DNA of 64,000 nucleotides from positions 16,182,501-16,246,500 of the forward strand of contig NC_088320.1 in assembly GCF_910592395.1 (NCBI RefSeq), given 5' to 3'. Within the stretch, counting starts at the first letter, position 1. Each line of letters starts with the position of its first letter. The position numbers and the translations under genes are program-made. The DNA comes from Lineus longissimus (lineage: Eukaryota > Nemertea > Pilidiophora > Heteronemertea > Lineidae). Below the pieces are notes generated by a model. The model had not been told where the DNA came from. It did not search any database and was given only the letters and a program-made list of their open reading frames with translations. Below, one piece after another: positions 34,608 to 47,800 of this stretch.

Positions 34608-37600
34608 TCCTCTGTGTCTCTCGAGTGGGAGGTCGAATACACTGGACCCTGGACACTGGACTTTGTATGCTCGATTTTTCATTTTAGTTCATAGAAATGT
34701 ATCGCCTTGGTTTTCTAATCTCCTCCGCAGGCAATGAGATGAGACAGAATGGGCTGCAACACCAAAACGTGTACGGCCAGTTCTCATTCTCACATCGGTA
34801 CACACACGCACACGTACACACGTATTCGTATGACGTACATTGGTCTCAGGATCATACCAATGGAGCCGCTGACGAGGCAAAAATTAGACTGACAGATTAA
34901 GAATAATGAACATAAAATTTCATCATACAGCGCTTGACACATGATTTGGCATCTGCCAAACCACTTCGACATGCTAACCGCTTATCTTTCAAGTATTTTA
35001 GGTAAAGTTTCCTGTGAAAACTGTTGATTTCTGACCCTGCGATGGACTGCTGTTACCCTCCATGATTCAGCTGATTTAGCAGATACACTCTAATTTTAGC
35101 CAATGTGGCTGTGTTTTTCATTGCCTTGTTTGTGATGAGATAGGCAAATCCAGGCCTGGCAATCAAATGGGCCCGCGAAATCCAACAGAGATGCTTGACC
35201 AAACGCTCTCCGACAGACTGTATTTAGACTCCCAGGGCAGTCTACTGCGTCCTCGTAATTGAATATCCTTATAGTGAGGCACGAGGCTGGTCCACTGCGT
35301 CTGGAGTGTTACTGTATTGAGAGACAAATCACTTCCCTATAACATACGTAGAGCAGCAGAGTTTGTTATCTAATTGTCCGTATTTTGAGGGAGAACATTC
35401 CATAAGCCAAAGGCAAGACAAATTTACCAGAATATACAGGCAGGAAAATCATGATATGTGCTGTGATTTATAGCTAGGGCTAGTCCTTGCTCGTGAAGGC
35501 GATTTGGACTGAGGGAATCGCAACTATAATTGGCGCAGTGCAGCGAACGTTTGTCACTTAAATTCTCTTGAATTATCTAGCCATCATCGACAAAACTTCA
35601 CCCTGAAGTCCGAATTGATAATGATCAGTATGTGTATTGTACGCGCCGGTCACCGATCCAAAGGTTGACCGCGCTCAACGTTGCTCAACTTCCACTCTGG
35701 GGCCAACGCGCCAACCACTGGGCCATAAAGGAATTCCCTCATGGCCGGCGGGTTAAGCCGTGCCATATACCTGGGGGTACTATACAGTATGTTCTTAAGC
35801 AGTCTGAATGATAATGATTATGATGATGCTGAACATTCCGTGAGTAAGACAGAAAGTAGCTAAGCGTAATGCTAGTCAGCGAAAAAAAACCAACAGCGTT
35901 TGTATAATGATGTGTTCGATAATTGTGCAATTAAAAAAATTCAATATTTTTGAGACGACAGTATACAAACGAGCATGCTATATCTCCCGGAAGTAGATTC
36001 ATTGGTCACATTACTTGGTTGCAAAAGGGTATTTCGATGCGAATCGGCTATATGTCAATGGGCTATACCCCGTCGGCATTAATATGGGCACCTGTCCACC
36101 CTTTACAACAAAGAATTGGGTCATTGGAATGTACTTCATGTTGGTATAGCATGCTCTGCTTATGACGCGTTTGTACACAATGATTATTAAAGATTACATG
36201 TAAATCACTACTCGATACTCTAGTTTTATGTAAGTTTTCAATAGAGACGTGAGTTTGTGTTATCACATGTATGTGTACTTGTATATACATGTAATTATTG
36301 CGTTAATCAATATTGTGCAGTATAGAACATTATCTCTATATAAACTGATGCAAAAGGCAACATGATTTGTTTATTCCTTTATTGTGGACCCTCTCACCTG
36401 ATTTCCGGCTTTAGTGTCGGAGAGATTTAGTGAAGGGCTATTGTAAACTGGAAGGCAACTGCTCGATACGGTTCATGTTTCAACCATCTGAACTGAAGGT
36501 GTGGCATACTATCAACTAGGAGACAACATCTCGATACGGTTCGTGTGATAACAATCAGAACTGAGGGTTTGGCATACAATCAATCTGAGGGCTAAAGCTC
36601 CACTTACTATCAACCATCCACTCGCTGGAGAGCAACCTTACAGCTAATGACCCACGTGCGTTTTTTATGTGTCCGACATAAGCAAAAAAACACCTTGATT
36701 TGACATCTGCACACAACGTTAATTCTATTTATTGCACTGACTTGACATATACAGCTCAATGCACATAGAAACAGAGTGTTACAGACACGGATACACCGAG
36801 TAAATACATACACGTATTGTAACAAACGAACAAGAAGGTGAGGGCCTACTTGGGGATACCAAGTAAATGTTTTTGCGATCTTTTGGTGAGAAATTGGGCA
36901 TTATAAATATTTCCAACTCTACACATGTATAATTTTCACATACAATATTACATCGCGGAACTGGTGATTTTCTCTCGGCGATGACGGATTTCTTGTCGTT
37001 TCTAACAGCAAATTCTCCTAAGTTTAGCCAATACTCAATGGACATAAGATTTGACTTTACATTGTACTGGCTAAACACCCCTTGCTTAACAAATCGATGT
37101 CGATTTCTCTTCGGACAAGTTATATCCAATGGATACAAATTTAATATACTGGATATATAGAGCAGAAAGAGGGAAAATCCCAATCAAATTTCAAGCCTAA
37201 ATAGGTATTGAGGGAACCATCGATATCGACCTGGTTGGGAATATGCATCTGATATGCGATATGTATTTTATAAATGCCCTCTTTATGATGTGTTGCCAGT
37301 TACGTGGCTATACATTCTTGATATCCACTGGACACACAATTTATATCCATTGGAAATATTCTGTAAGGAAAATTTGAATCTGTCATTCGACGATGAAAAA
37401 AGCATGCTGCATAGGGACTACAAAGTTTGCGTTTGAAATGGCCCATAACGTAAAGAATTGATTTTTGTTTTCAGTAAGGTATAAACAGTCTCTCAAGTGA
37501 TATTTCCCGATGACATCATGTCGCCCATACTTCTTATCGTTGATTTGGTCATCTCTAACCTGGAAATCAATGGAAAATAGAGACGTTAATGTCAGTCGTA

Positions 37601-37620
37601 TATGTTACATGAATGTAGGT
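34608..37620. other. Intergenic, nothing supported
   Basis: 3' flank of the opsin and 3 kb of sequence with short open frames only. A 134-residue minus frame at 36779-37183 begins with a hydrophobic stretch but has no splice, homology or composition support. Confidence 0.4.
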
Positions 37621-38600
37621 AATAAAGGCACTGGAAAAAAAGGCACTGGAAAAAAAGGCACTAGGTAAAAAAGGCACTAGGTAAAAAAGGCACTAGGAAA
37701 AAAAGGCACTAGGTAAAAAAGGCACTAGGAAAAAAGGCACTAGGAAAAAAGGCACTAGGTAAAAAAGGCACTAGGAAAAAAGGCACTGGAAAAAAAGGCA
37801 ATGGAAAAATGGCACCAGAAAAAATGTATGGGAAATCTCTGAGAAATCTCTACTCCATGGATAAAAAATAAAAATAAAAATTTCTGTGTGCATTTCTATG
37901 TGTAGTTTTTTTCTACATCAACAGAATACTGGTGGGTCGAAAAAAACGGAACAGCCTATTTTTAGTTCCCTCCGACCAGAAAAACTAGCCTGGTTAGGCA
38001 GGGAATCCTTACAAAAAATAATACAAAGATCATCCGATTTGGTCCAGTAGTTTAATCAAGTTAAATTCAGGGTTCCCTCACCAATAACCTCTTTCTACAA
38101 GATACAATAGTTTATCACAAGAGTGGCTATTGACATCTAGCAAAACATTCTTGTTGAGTCTCATTGCAGTTTTATTGGTGAGAAAGACTTGGAAGCACAT
38201 TACACATAGCACATTACACATATAGAAATGCACGGTGGGGGGGCACCCCAAATGAATTTTTCACCTAGGGATTTCCTGGTGCCTTTTTTTCCAGTGCCTT
38301 TTTTACCTAGTGCCTTTTTTACCCATTGCCTTTTTTTCCAGTGCCTTTTTTACCTAGTGTAGCGATTTCCTGGTGCTTTTTTTTCCAGTGCCTTTTTTTC
38401 CTAGTGCCTTTTTTACCCATTGCCTTTTTTTTCAGTGCCTTTTTTACCTATTGCCTTTTTTTCCAGTGCCTTTTTTACCCATTGCCTTTTTTCCAGTGCC
38501 TTTTTTACCCATTGCCTTTTTTCCTAGTGCCTTTTTTACCTAGTGCCTTTTTTTCCGTACCTTTTTACCCAGTGCCTTTTTTTCTAGTGCCTTTATTACC
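37621..38600. repeat. Two facing minisatellite arrays (about 15-bp unit)
   Basis: Left array 37621-37815 is built of units like GGCACTAGGTAAAAAA. Right array 38271-38600 is the reverse complement (TTTTTTACCTAGTGCC). About 450 bp of unique sequence lies between. The whole could fold into a giant hairpin and may be an element whose ends are tandem repeats. A proline/phenylalanine-rich open frame across the right array is an artefact of the repeat. Confidence 0.85.
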
Positions 38601-38879
38601 GTCTACCATGATACATGTATTATCACAAGTGGGAGGCTTTTTCTGACTTTTTAACAGTTGACTGAGTCTTCCCAAAATAGGCCATTAAAGATCACAGGAC
38701 TTTGTTAAATGGGATTAATGAGGTGGGATGCAAACACACAGAGGTATGTAAACATTATATGTCCTTCGGTAACGCTATTCAAGTACAAATGGCGAGGACA
38801 AATTCTGTTATGAAATGTTACCGTTTGTGTTATATGTTACGTGATCTATCTGGGAGTAAAATTAACATAAAAATGATTC

Positions 38880-38915
38880 CTGTTCGGCGAGCGGCTTGCC
38901 AAATACACCCGGCCA
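38880..38915. repeat. Fragment of the 'CTTGCCAAA' foldback family
   Basis: 'GTTCGGCGAGCGGCTTGCCA' matches the right part of 49635-49800 and the left part of 13372-13540. Confidence 0.6.
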
Positions 38916-39254
38916 AAACACTGTAAAACACTTGCAAATCAATAATTGTTGTTAATGGTGATGCAAATCGACAAAATTCCAGGGGAATATCAAATTTAAA
39001 GGACATTATACCCCCCCCCCCCGTAACAAACACCAGCATAAAGAACCATGATTATGTAAGCACACTAATATAATGTTAGTGCTACCAGAATGGGCTAAAT
39101 CTGGTCTAAAACATTATGAAGTGGTTGAAAAAATGTGAAAAGAAAAATATTTTTGAGACGGCGGCCAAAATCGGGGCAGGCTGTAATGGGAAAGGAGAGT
39201 TTTCATATTTACTGCCCTAACATGGATAATCATAACGGGCCAGCGGATGTGTTT

Positions 39255-39535
39255 CCGGTTTCTCCTTGAGCGTTGCCTGCGGTTGTCGCAGTGAAGTAGT
39301 GGCTCGGACTGTAATATGCCGTCAATACCTTTGTTCGAACCCCATCGGGGGCGTGAGATCCCATACAGGCATGTATAGATGTGTCTAACTTGCATTCTAC
39401 ACCCAGGTAACGGCCAGCTGAGCTGGAGCTGGCAGAGCGGCTCATCTGATGTCTAAGTTTGATACGTTAAAGAAGTCGGATAGTGACCTCTACCGCTGCT
39501 GATATCGATATCAGACTACAAACTCAAAATATTAC
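39255..39535 (+). mobile_element. Divergent tRNA-derived SINE
   Basis: Shares with 18503-18815 the degenerate A-box region ('AGTAGTGGCTCGGACTGT'), the middle 'CACCCAGGTAA', the 'GCGGCTCATCT' block and the tail 'GATATCAGACTACAAAC'. More decayed than the 18.5-kb copy. Confidence 0.7.
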
Positions 39536-40029
39536 TTAATCAGAAGTATTATAACTATGTGATGTGGGCCTACTGGCGTACTGGCGGTATTGAATAAAAT
39601 CACCAGTGTCGCCCATACTGCACCCTGGCATAACTAGTGGTTTTCAATTACGAAGGAGTAAAAAAGGCTGATCTCAGGATGATATACCGTGGTAATGTAC
39701 ATACCTGTGTAAGATACGGTTCCGGAGATTCGGACTGAAAATATACCGATACACGGGTGTGGTAATGCTGGTTATACGCACCAGGTTGTATTAAAATCGT
39801 TCAATAAATTTGTTTTACTTTTGTAAACAATGTGGTTGTTCAACACACTTATAGTTGCACAAAATCATTATACTGTTCAAAGGCATTTCACATGGCGCAT
39901 TCAAAGCAATTATATTGAAGATGTCGGACTGCAAGTATGCAATGAAGATACCAGTGGAAAGATAATGGACGTTTAATGCCATCATCAAGAATGTCACCCA
40001 GCCCATTATAACGATTTTTAAAGCTCGAT

Positions 40030-40152
40030 ATTGGGTGATATGGATAAAGTCTAGCAATTGCTTTTACTTCAGTTTTGTACAGAAAGGCCCAGTGTAAATG
40101 TACAGGAAGTTTTAGATAAAAGCATTTGCTAGTCTTTATTCATATCACCCAT
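40030..40152. mobile_element. 123-bp hairpin MITE
   Basis: Uninterrupted relative of 7585-7836, with inverted ends 'ATTGGGTGATATGGATAAAG' and the complement of 'CTTTATTCATATCACCCAT'. Confidence 0.75.
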
Positions 40153-40618
40153 TATATATAACTTTTCGGGGGACACTCTGTCTACCCCACCAAAGTTTTT
40201 AAAAAAGAAATGGAGTTTTAGCTCTAGCATGTTCCTGAAAGAATGTGACAACTGAACTTACTTGTGTGTATGCCATTCTGCTCTGTCCTCTCTGCAATTT
40301 GAACACGATAACTTTACTTTGAGTGTCATTTCAAGAATATTATGCGAAACAGACACAATTATCATGTTGCATTCGTCCCATCTGAAAAACTGTGCAGCCT
40401 TGGGTTTACGGTAGATTGGGGGTCCCCACCCTGCATATGACCGCGTTATTCAAAAATGATACTGCAGTGCTGAGAATCAAGGCGTTTCAAATTAACTGTT
40501 TCCATTTTATGGTTTGAGCACGAATGCAAGTTTTAAATCACAAAAATATGATTTCAAGGCGCATATCAGACCACAGTAATAATAAAATCTTTATATCGCT
40601 GAATGTAGGAAATATAAC

Positions 40619-40839
40619 TAAATTGGTGATTACCTCTTATGCAGTTCATTGACTTGAGTCGGTAATGTTATGCAACGTTATGCAATGTTACCCAGATGCC
40701 CCGCTGACATAATCAACTACCTGGAGGAACTCGAAACTGCCAAGATTTTTCAATTGAAGCTTATCCCCTCCTTAGGTTTTAACTGGGCCGTTCAAAACTC
40801 CCCATTTTCATAAGTGTTTCGTGATAGGTTTCCTTTAAT
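40619..40839 (+). repeat. Dispersed repeat, continuous copy
   Basis: Continuous version of the split repeat at 25876-26496; its right end also matches 138-213 inverted. Confidence 0.6.
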
Positions 40840-41450
40840 TTACTCACCGACATTGAATCCTGCGGAGCGGGCTGAAAATAAATACAGAGACTTCTCCAAT
40901 TCTTTACTAATGAGGCTTCTAGCTTGGGGTAACACAGGCAATACAACTCTAATACAATTTGCAGTTGAATTTCGCGATATATAGCAGCCTACAACTTAAC
41001 TGTTCCCGAGACCCTCCAAGGGAAGTACGACATTATGTTGTTGATCAGTTAATCGCGCGTGGAAGTATGAAGTGGAATCAGCACGTAATTATTGCATCGT
41101 ACTAAAATAAAATACACCAGATGCCAAGTTGTAAGGTCAGGGAGGTAGGGGTATCATTATAGCTCCTCACACCTTGCAATAATTTCCGGTGGGTAATACA
41201 TGAGACGTCAAGTAACCTGTTTCATTGTCAGCAATGCTCGATCTTTCGATTATATAAGCCAAAACAGGGATTGTTGTTCGACCTGGGGTCGTGAGAACAT
41301 GATACCCATTATTAGGCAACAAAGGTTGGGCAAGGCAGGGTGCGTTCAATTTCTTACTAAGGGGAAGCTCGAATGACTTAAAGAAACATTTGGTATTATT
41401 GGTCATGGTTTTGATTTGAGGTCTTAATAGAGGGTGGTGAAGCGGTACCG

Positions 41451-41555
41451 ATGGACCCTGTAGAACTCCCCGAGGATGAAGTGGAGCGTTACAACGATGG
41501 AGTGTTGTTTGTTGACATGCCAATCTCAGCGATGATGAGGCAGATCCAAGCGAGG
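41451..41555 (+). CDS. Possible small first exon (acidic N-terminus)
   Basis: ATG in a strong context (ACCGATGG) opens 35 codons, MDPVELPEDEVERYNDG then VLFVDMPISAMMRQIQAR, up to a plausible donor GCGAGG/GTGAGG. The composition looks protein-like. No following exon was found, and the opposite strand is open too, so this is a candidate only. Confidence 0.25.
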
Positions 41556-43002
41556 GTGAGGACTAGACTTTGAATTATATGTGAATGACTTTCTTGACTG
41601 GATAATGAGTTCATGTATATTGAACTGCACTGAGTTACGATAAGCTGTTGTAGCCCTCATCAGATCAGATTCACTGATTCATAGACTATTGTTAATTCGT
41701 TTATCTGGTTGCTGATCGAAGCCTCGGACGAAGCCTTGGATTATCATTGTTGTCTATTCTTCCTGAAGCTTCGATGAGTTGGTAACACTCATAAATTGGA
41801 TTGTTGATTGTGTTATCCAATTCCTGTAGCCTACATTTTGTTAACATTAACAAAACGTATTGACTGTTTGACATGTTTGAGATTGTGTATCTCCTATTAC
41901 CGACCGTTTCTTCTTCCCTGGAAAATGACAATCAGTCACTATTTCTGATGCTGCTGTCCACTTCTCCACTCGATGATAGTAGGGCCGAAGACAATACAAA
42001 GGCTACATGCAACTGCATGTTCATCTTGACCACAGAGGATTTTTGCAATTTATCAAGATATACTGTGAGTATAATACCACGAGGATCAGGATGCTGCATG
42101 TATCAAATCTATTTTCCTGTTACGCCTGGCGGCATAAGTCACCATATACTTGATTGACCAATAACACAGGGTATGCACTTGGCGAACGTCTGGTCATCCC
42201 TAAAAATAGCGCGGGATAGTCTGACCATCGAATTTAGGCTATAAATAAGGTTAAATTCCACACATCGCCTCGCCTTTTCAGGTTCCATATTTGCAATACA
42301 TCCTGTGGCGCATGGTACTCTCACCGAGGTTGGAATCTCTCGATTTCGCATTCCGAATCTCGCGGTTTATAATAAGCCACTGGCGACCTTGGTTGTTCAA
42401 GACGGAAATAACGCAATCATGGACACAGTCGTGATTTATCATAACAATGTAACTGACTTATAGCCTTGCATTGTAAAGTTAGAGTGGAATGAAATATGGC
42501 TTGCTGACCACAATAGGATGAATTGCGTCATTCTTACAGAGGCGTAAAAGGTGACTATCAGTTGCACAGTTTTTGACAATACCTCATTTGTTGGTAATCC
42601 TGACTTTGACATGTTATATATAAAAAGGTGGAAGGAGCTCTCTCTCTCGGGGCAAGTCATACCTCCATGACCTTACAACTGGGTATCTGGTGTATATATT
42701 AATATTAGTTGACTAAAGTACGTGGACTTCTTTTAGCGTCTCTTGACCTTCTCGTGTCCAAAGTTACAGCATCCAAAGTACTTTCCATTCAGCCACACCA
42801 AGCCGCCTGTGTAGCGCTGGAACCTAACTATACTTTGCTAGGTATATCATAAAAAGACCACAGCAGTCTTTCAAGCTTTACATGGTCTAAAGTGTCTGAC
42901 AGTGTCATTTGATGAATTGCACATTTGGGCATTAGATCGTGGGCGGATTGTCGCCTCAGACGAACTACTAACCAGTCTCGCATAGAACAAAATCAAACTT
43001 AC

Positions 43003-44857
43003 CCCAACTAATGAAGGCGTCCATATTGTTAACTGAAAAGGACCATGGTCATTCTAAATGAATAGGCTTCATATTACAGTGATAATTCAAAAGTCATTTT
43101 ACGAAGGTAGGTCGTTCCTCTCAAGCAGAGGATCTTTTTTCAAAATTGTTACAACTCTCTGCTGTATATGTCGATAGCAAGATCTTGATTATTTTCCAAT
43201 GAGCGCGTAATGCCGGTGTGCAAGGGATAGTAGTCCTAGGGCTGATAGTCCGTGTAACAATAGCCCGCATTGCTAAATGTTTTGGTTAGGGTTAGCGGTA
43301 CAATAGATCATGCTGCTTAATTGATCAAATACAATGCTACCGGACTATGACTCCAGGGGGACTATATCCGCTGTCACACCGGAAACATGTAATGTACACG
43401 TACAGTAAAAAGGCTTTAATGCCATATTGTTTACTTTGAACAATATTTGCCTCCCACTTTGGGCTCAGGGGTAAATGTTCGCATTTCCGGCCCTCCCAAT
43501 TTGCTGAAATTAACGGTGCACAAGGAAATTCTCCCATTAATTAGAGCGTCCCCAGCTTTTGACTCCGGGAATTTCGTCGACGTTGTGGCAACGATATTAA
43601 AACTCGCATTACCATTGGTCTTATCGTGCATACGGCATTGAAATCACTGTTTTCTCTGAGATCTGCACTTTATCTTGTACAGTGGGTCTCAATAAAAAGG
43701 TTATCCTAAAATAATGGGTTAATATAACCAGGTATGAATTTTATGATTATAAACATGATTGCATCATAAGGTGGGCGCTATTAGCTTTCCATTCAAACCA
43801 GCCTTGCATTGATGTGGCGACACATCGCCGAGCACCATTGTCTTGAAAATGGCACACCAACATAAAAACTTAAAGGTTGGTGAATAATGGGCAGTGTAGG
43901 CTCATATCAAATCAGAGACAAGATACGTTCGTACAGTACAAGTTACAGGTCGTGCATTAAATCAAAGAAAACGTGTCGTGTCCAATGATGGTACACAGGC
44001 AAAAGTTTCCGTCCACGGATAGCTGATGGCCCATGAACGTTCCATAAATGGAGCCCATGGATGGATAGTTCATGATTATCGCAAACAACGTTTAACAACT
44101 AATCTCCCATCAACTATCCACTGACGGCCCATGGATGTTCCATCCACGGACGCCCATCCACGGATAGCTGATGGAGATTCTCCATCAGCTATCCGTGGAC
44201 GGCCCATGGACGGAACGTTCATGATTAATCACCATCAGCTATCCGTGGACGGAGACTTTTGCCCGAGTCGTGCCAAAAATGGGGCTATATTTCGAGTGTC
44301 AGATCCAAAGGACTTTCAGAAATCTTTGGAGGGCACAAGATGGTACACCGCGTAACGACTCATCGCAGTCCGCAATCGGCTGAAAGAACTGTGAGGAGAT
44401 CGTGTTATTGCACTGTACGAAGCTGTGGAGCGGCCACCAAGGTCACTTGATTTGATCCCATACGAATTTTTCTTTGGGGACATTTGAAAAAGAGAGTTTT
44501 CTCCACTTCTCCCCAAGATATTGCCGAGTTACGGGATTATATCACCTACGAAATCAATATTCTGCGCAACGACCCAGCTATGGTGAGTCGAGCTGTGCGA
44601 GACACGTGTTTGCCACCATTCCCCAAGGATGAGATGAAAAGGCGCGGTGATTAATTGGCTACACTGAGGAATGTCAGGGCACTGCAGAATCATGATTGCC
44701 ACACGCACGTTCTTCAGCACAAGCCGTAGAGAAGTAAGTTACTCACTTGCACAATAGCCGCCACCGACATCACTGGTGCCTGCCATACAACCACTTCCCT
44801 GAATGTTCATGGCCGCCGGAACCTGGGTCACTCCACCCACAATGCGAGCACTCAACA
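43003..44857 (-). CDS. Micro-exon gene unit 5, divergent (A'-D')
   Basis: A' 44747-44857 is 111 nt, phase 1, reading 'RIVGGVTQVPAAMNIQGSGC' then MAGTSDVGGGYCA. It keeps the GG, NI, GSGC...GT.D and final Cys positions of A. D' 43003-43032 is 30 nt, phase 1, VNNMDAFISW, matching D4 VTNIQNFKSW. A CCGGTGT element, a foldback and a mariner relic lie between them. E, F and the 3' end were not found to the left. Confidence 0.58.
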
Positions 44858-47800
44858 CTTTTAAAAAGAATGGCGACATTTCAGCGAGACATAACATGAG
44901 TTACACGAAATACACTCTATGTATGTATATAAACACGCTTATCTTAAATGGTTAGTGAAGGAACCTGATCTTCAATGATCCAATAACTCTTGTTTTCGGC
45001 CGCTGGGAGCAATTTATATGACCCCTAATGGCTAGTTTCCACTTTTTCGGTGAGTGAAACCACGCGGCTTGCAGAAGCGTTTTGACTTGATGTATACTCT
45101 TAGAAGTATAAGTTTTTCAGCTTAAAAAATCTTAATAAGTCTTTTTCGGCGAACAGAAATTTGCATTCCATAGATTGAGGTTTTTCGGTAAAATGATTCA
45201 GGAAAACCTTGTCGTGCATAATATATTTGCATCAGCCGAAAACCTGAACGTTTTCTCAAAAGCTCAAAACGTGTATTGCTATGAGTGTACGTTATATGAG
45301 CTCGGTAGATATGACCGCAAAGCCAATCAAATGCAAACGCGACGATCAACAGCTGTTAAGTTGAAGAAAAAAATTAATTTGGCGATGATTTCGATTCAGA
45401 ACTTTAGAAATGGACGTGGAGATTGCTGATTCCCAGTGTTTTTTACCACTTCAGGTACTGGTTCGACTGCGCCCGCGCCGACTGATTACAAGCTGAAACT
45501 CTCAGCCACTTGTATATGTCTGTACAATTCCTCTGTGGGATATCGTACTTACCTGTGTGCTCAGTTCCCGTGCTCGAGCTCGACTGGTACATTTCTGCAA
45601 AGGATGATGTCAACAATGGTGCATTTATTTAATGCTTTGAGATTTCAGCGACTCGTTAGAGCATTGAGCATTGGGCTTTTGATAGGCTTTGTGAAGGTCA
45701 GGTCAGGTCAGGCTAGCTACCTGCCACTGGTAGCCCTGTAATCCAGTGCCACCTGTCTCAGGTGGGCGACTAGAAATCAAGGTTACTAGTCACTCAGGGC
45801 GGATGAGCTCGTCATAGGGTCAACGGCCGACTAGCTTTCCCCTAGCATTGCCTAGCGGAAACTATGTCTCCCAGGTAACTAGACACATATGTGACTGGTC
45901 GCCTAGGGGTAACCGGGTAGTCTGGGCTCTTCAGCCGGGTTATGGCAACCAGACTAGGAGACGGAAACTCCGATATAAAACCTGACCGAAGACGGAGCGC
46001 ACCGGCCATACTGGCGTCTAACCGGGTACGCACGCATTCACAACCTAAAAAAAAAAAAAAAAAAAAAAAATGCCGATAGTCTTTGTCGAGCATTAAGCAT
46101 GGGAGTAAAACTTCCGTGTCGTGGTTTGACCTTTGCTTGATAGTTTATCAAACATTTAGTAAGTTAAATTGGTTACGTTTTGATAAAATCATGATGAAAA
46201 TCGAAAGTCATCTCTCACTATAAACCCATTGCACTTCAGAACCAAATTTGTTTTATTTTAAGTTTTTAGATGTACGTACACAAATCTTAAGGTTATTAGA
46301 ATTCGTTAAAAATTCAGTAGGTGCCCATTTAAAACATTGGAGGCTCTTCTCTGGAAAACTAAGAACCTGATTTGCACCCTTGAAATTGGCATTCAAATCG
46401 CTTTGAAAGAGTTCGAATTGCTTTAGAGATTCAAGTTCTCAAATTGCTTTAGAGTTTCAAGTGGTCAACCCGTGTATGAAATGCTGAAGACGGCCAGCTC
46501 TACGTTTTCAAACATGTAGGCTGTTTGATTTCACTTACCCATGATGTTGCTACCAAAATCTGCAAAACAATTTTAGCGCTTAAATAATATCTCGCTCCAA
46601 AACCGACTCTATAGCCACGAAACAGTCACCAAGTTCGCGAAAAGTACATCGGGAGTATGAAAAATATATTGACGTTGCCGATGTTCAAAGCTAAGGAAAA
46701 ACATCGGCATCTTATTGGGTGCTTCCGCCTTTGACATTTATGAGTTTGACTACTTCTGGGGCAGGTATACACGTTAAATACTCTGTCTCCATTTGAAGAC
46801 AAAGCTGTTATTTGAACGGTACACGATTTTGATCGTGCAAAACTAGTCGTGTTGATTACTTCTGCAGTTATTCAGGCAGACAATAGGGATGGCAGCTTAT
46901 TATGGAATCACCCGTCACCATTTCAATTTTCCAGATTTACTGAAAACGCGATGAGCGAAACTAGTTATGAATGAGCGATATCGCATACGGGTAATATAAT
47001 TTTGTCGTAAATTGGACATGATGTAATTCAACCGAGTTGCGCAACATGGCAAGCGATGATATCCAATACCTTTTTCTTCTTCGGCGTTCGCTCTGCACTT
47101 GGAGGTGATTTTCTCCAGGGAGTATTCCTCCTCCAAGGGATGAGCGTTTATTTGTGACACTACGGTTATGCGCCAATTGGGTTAACTGGGGCTACTGAAT
47201 CCTTCGGTGAGCGGTTGAGTCCACGCAAGTTTTTATGATTCTCACTCGGTGGGGTCTTTAACCTGCCCTGGCATAGACACCAGATACAAGGAACCTCGGT
47301 TTTAAGTCTCATTCGAAGGACTGTGAAGAATCAGGAATTTTAGTTCCTTGAAAAGCCACGCCGGTTCATCCAGAAGTACAATCCTGAGTTTTTTCGGGAC
47401 CGAACCTGGGCCCTATTGTGTGGCAGCCATGCAGTTTTAACCACTTGGCTATGAAGCTTCCCGTGCCCAACCTCTAACACCTGTCTTCACACACGCTACG
47501 GTCGTCACAGGCGGGAACCATGCAGGCCAACCTTTGTGTACTTTGTTTGATTTTTTAAATTCTAAATATCTAGAACTACTCACTGATATTCAGGTGTACT
47601 GACAAAGCTGGAAAAGAATGGTGCATGTTATCACAAAAGTAATCGTGAATATTTAAAAGTTATTTAGCCGACGAACCGAGGATAAGGATTATCGCTTTTA
47701 GAAGTAAATCTAGACCTCTTTGACCGTTGTGCATGAACGACTCGGCGGGTTTTTCAGGTTTTAACTTATCATTTTATCAATTCTGACTTTAGGACTCCAG

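Noticed and set aside
34731-34900. Alternative 3' exon of the opsin after acceptor CTCCTCCGCAG
   Set aside because: The acceptor is good, but joining it to the phase-2 donor of exon 6 gives an immediate stop, and the opsin already ends at 34607.
36779-37183. 134-residue minus frame with hydrophobic start
   Set aside because: No splice sites, motif or codon-use support; AT-rich DNA can hold such a frame by chance.
38326-38646. 106-residue Phe/Pro-rich open frame
   Set aside because: It is a translation of the minisatellite array and has no independent support.
45436-45741. Plus-strand 101-residue frame after acceptor CCACTTCAG
   Set aside because: It is antisense to the well-bounded exon B' and runs into a retroposon; no further exons found.
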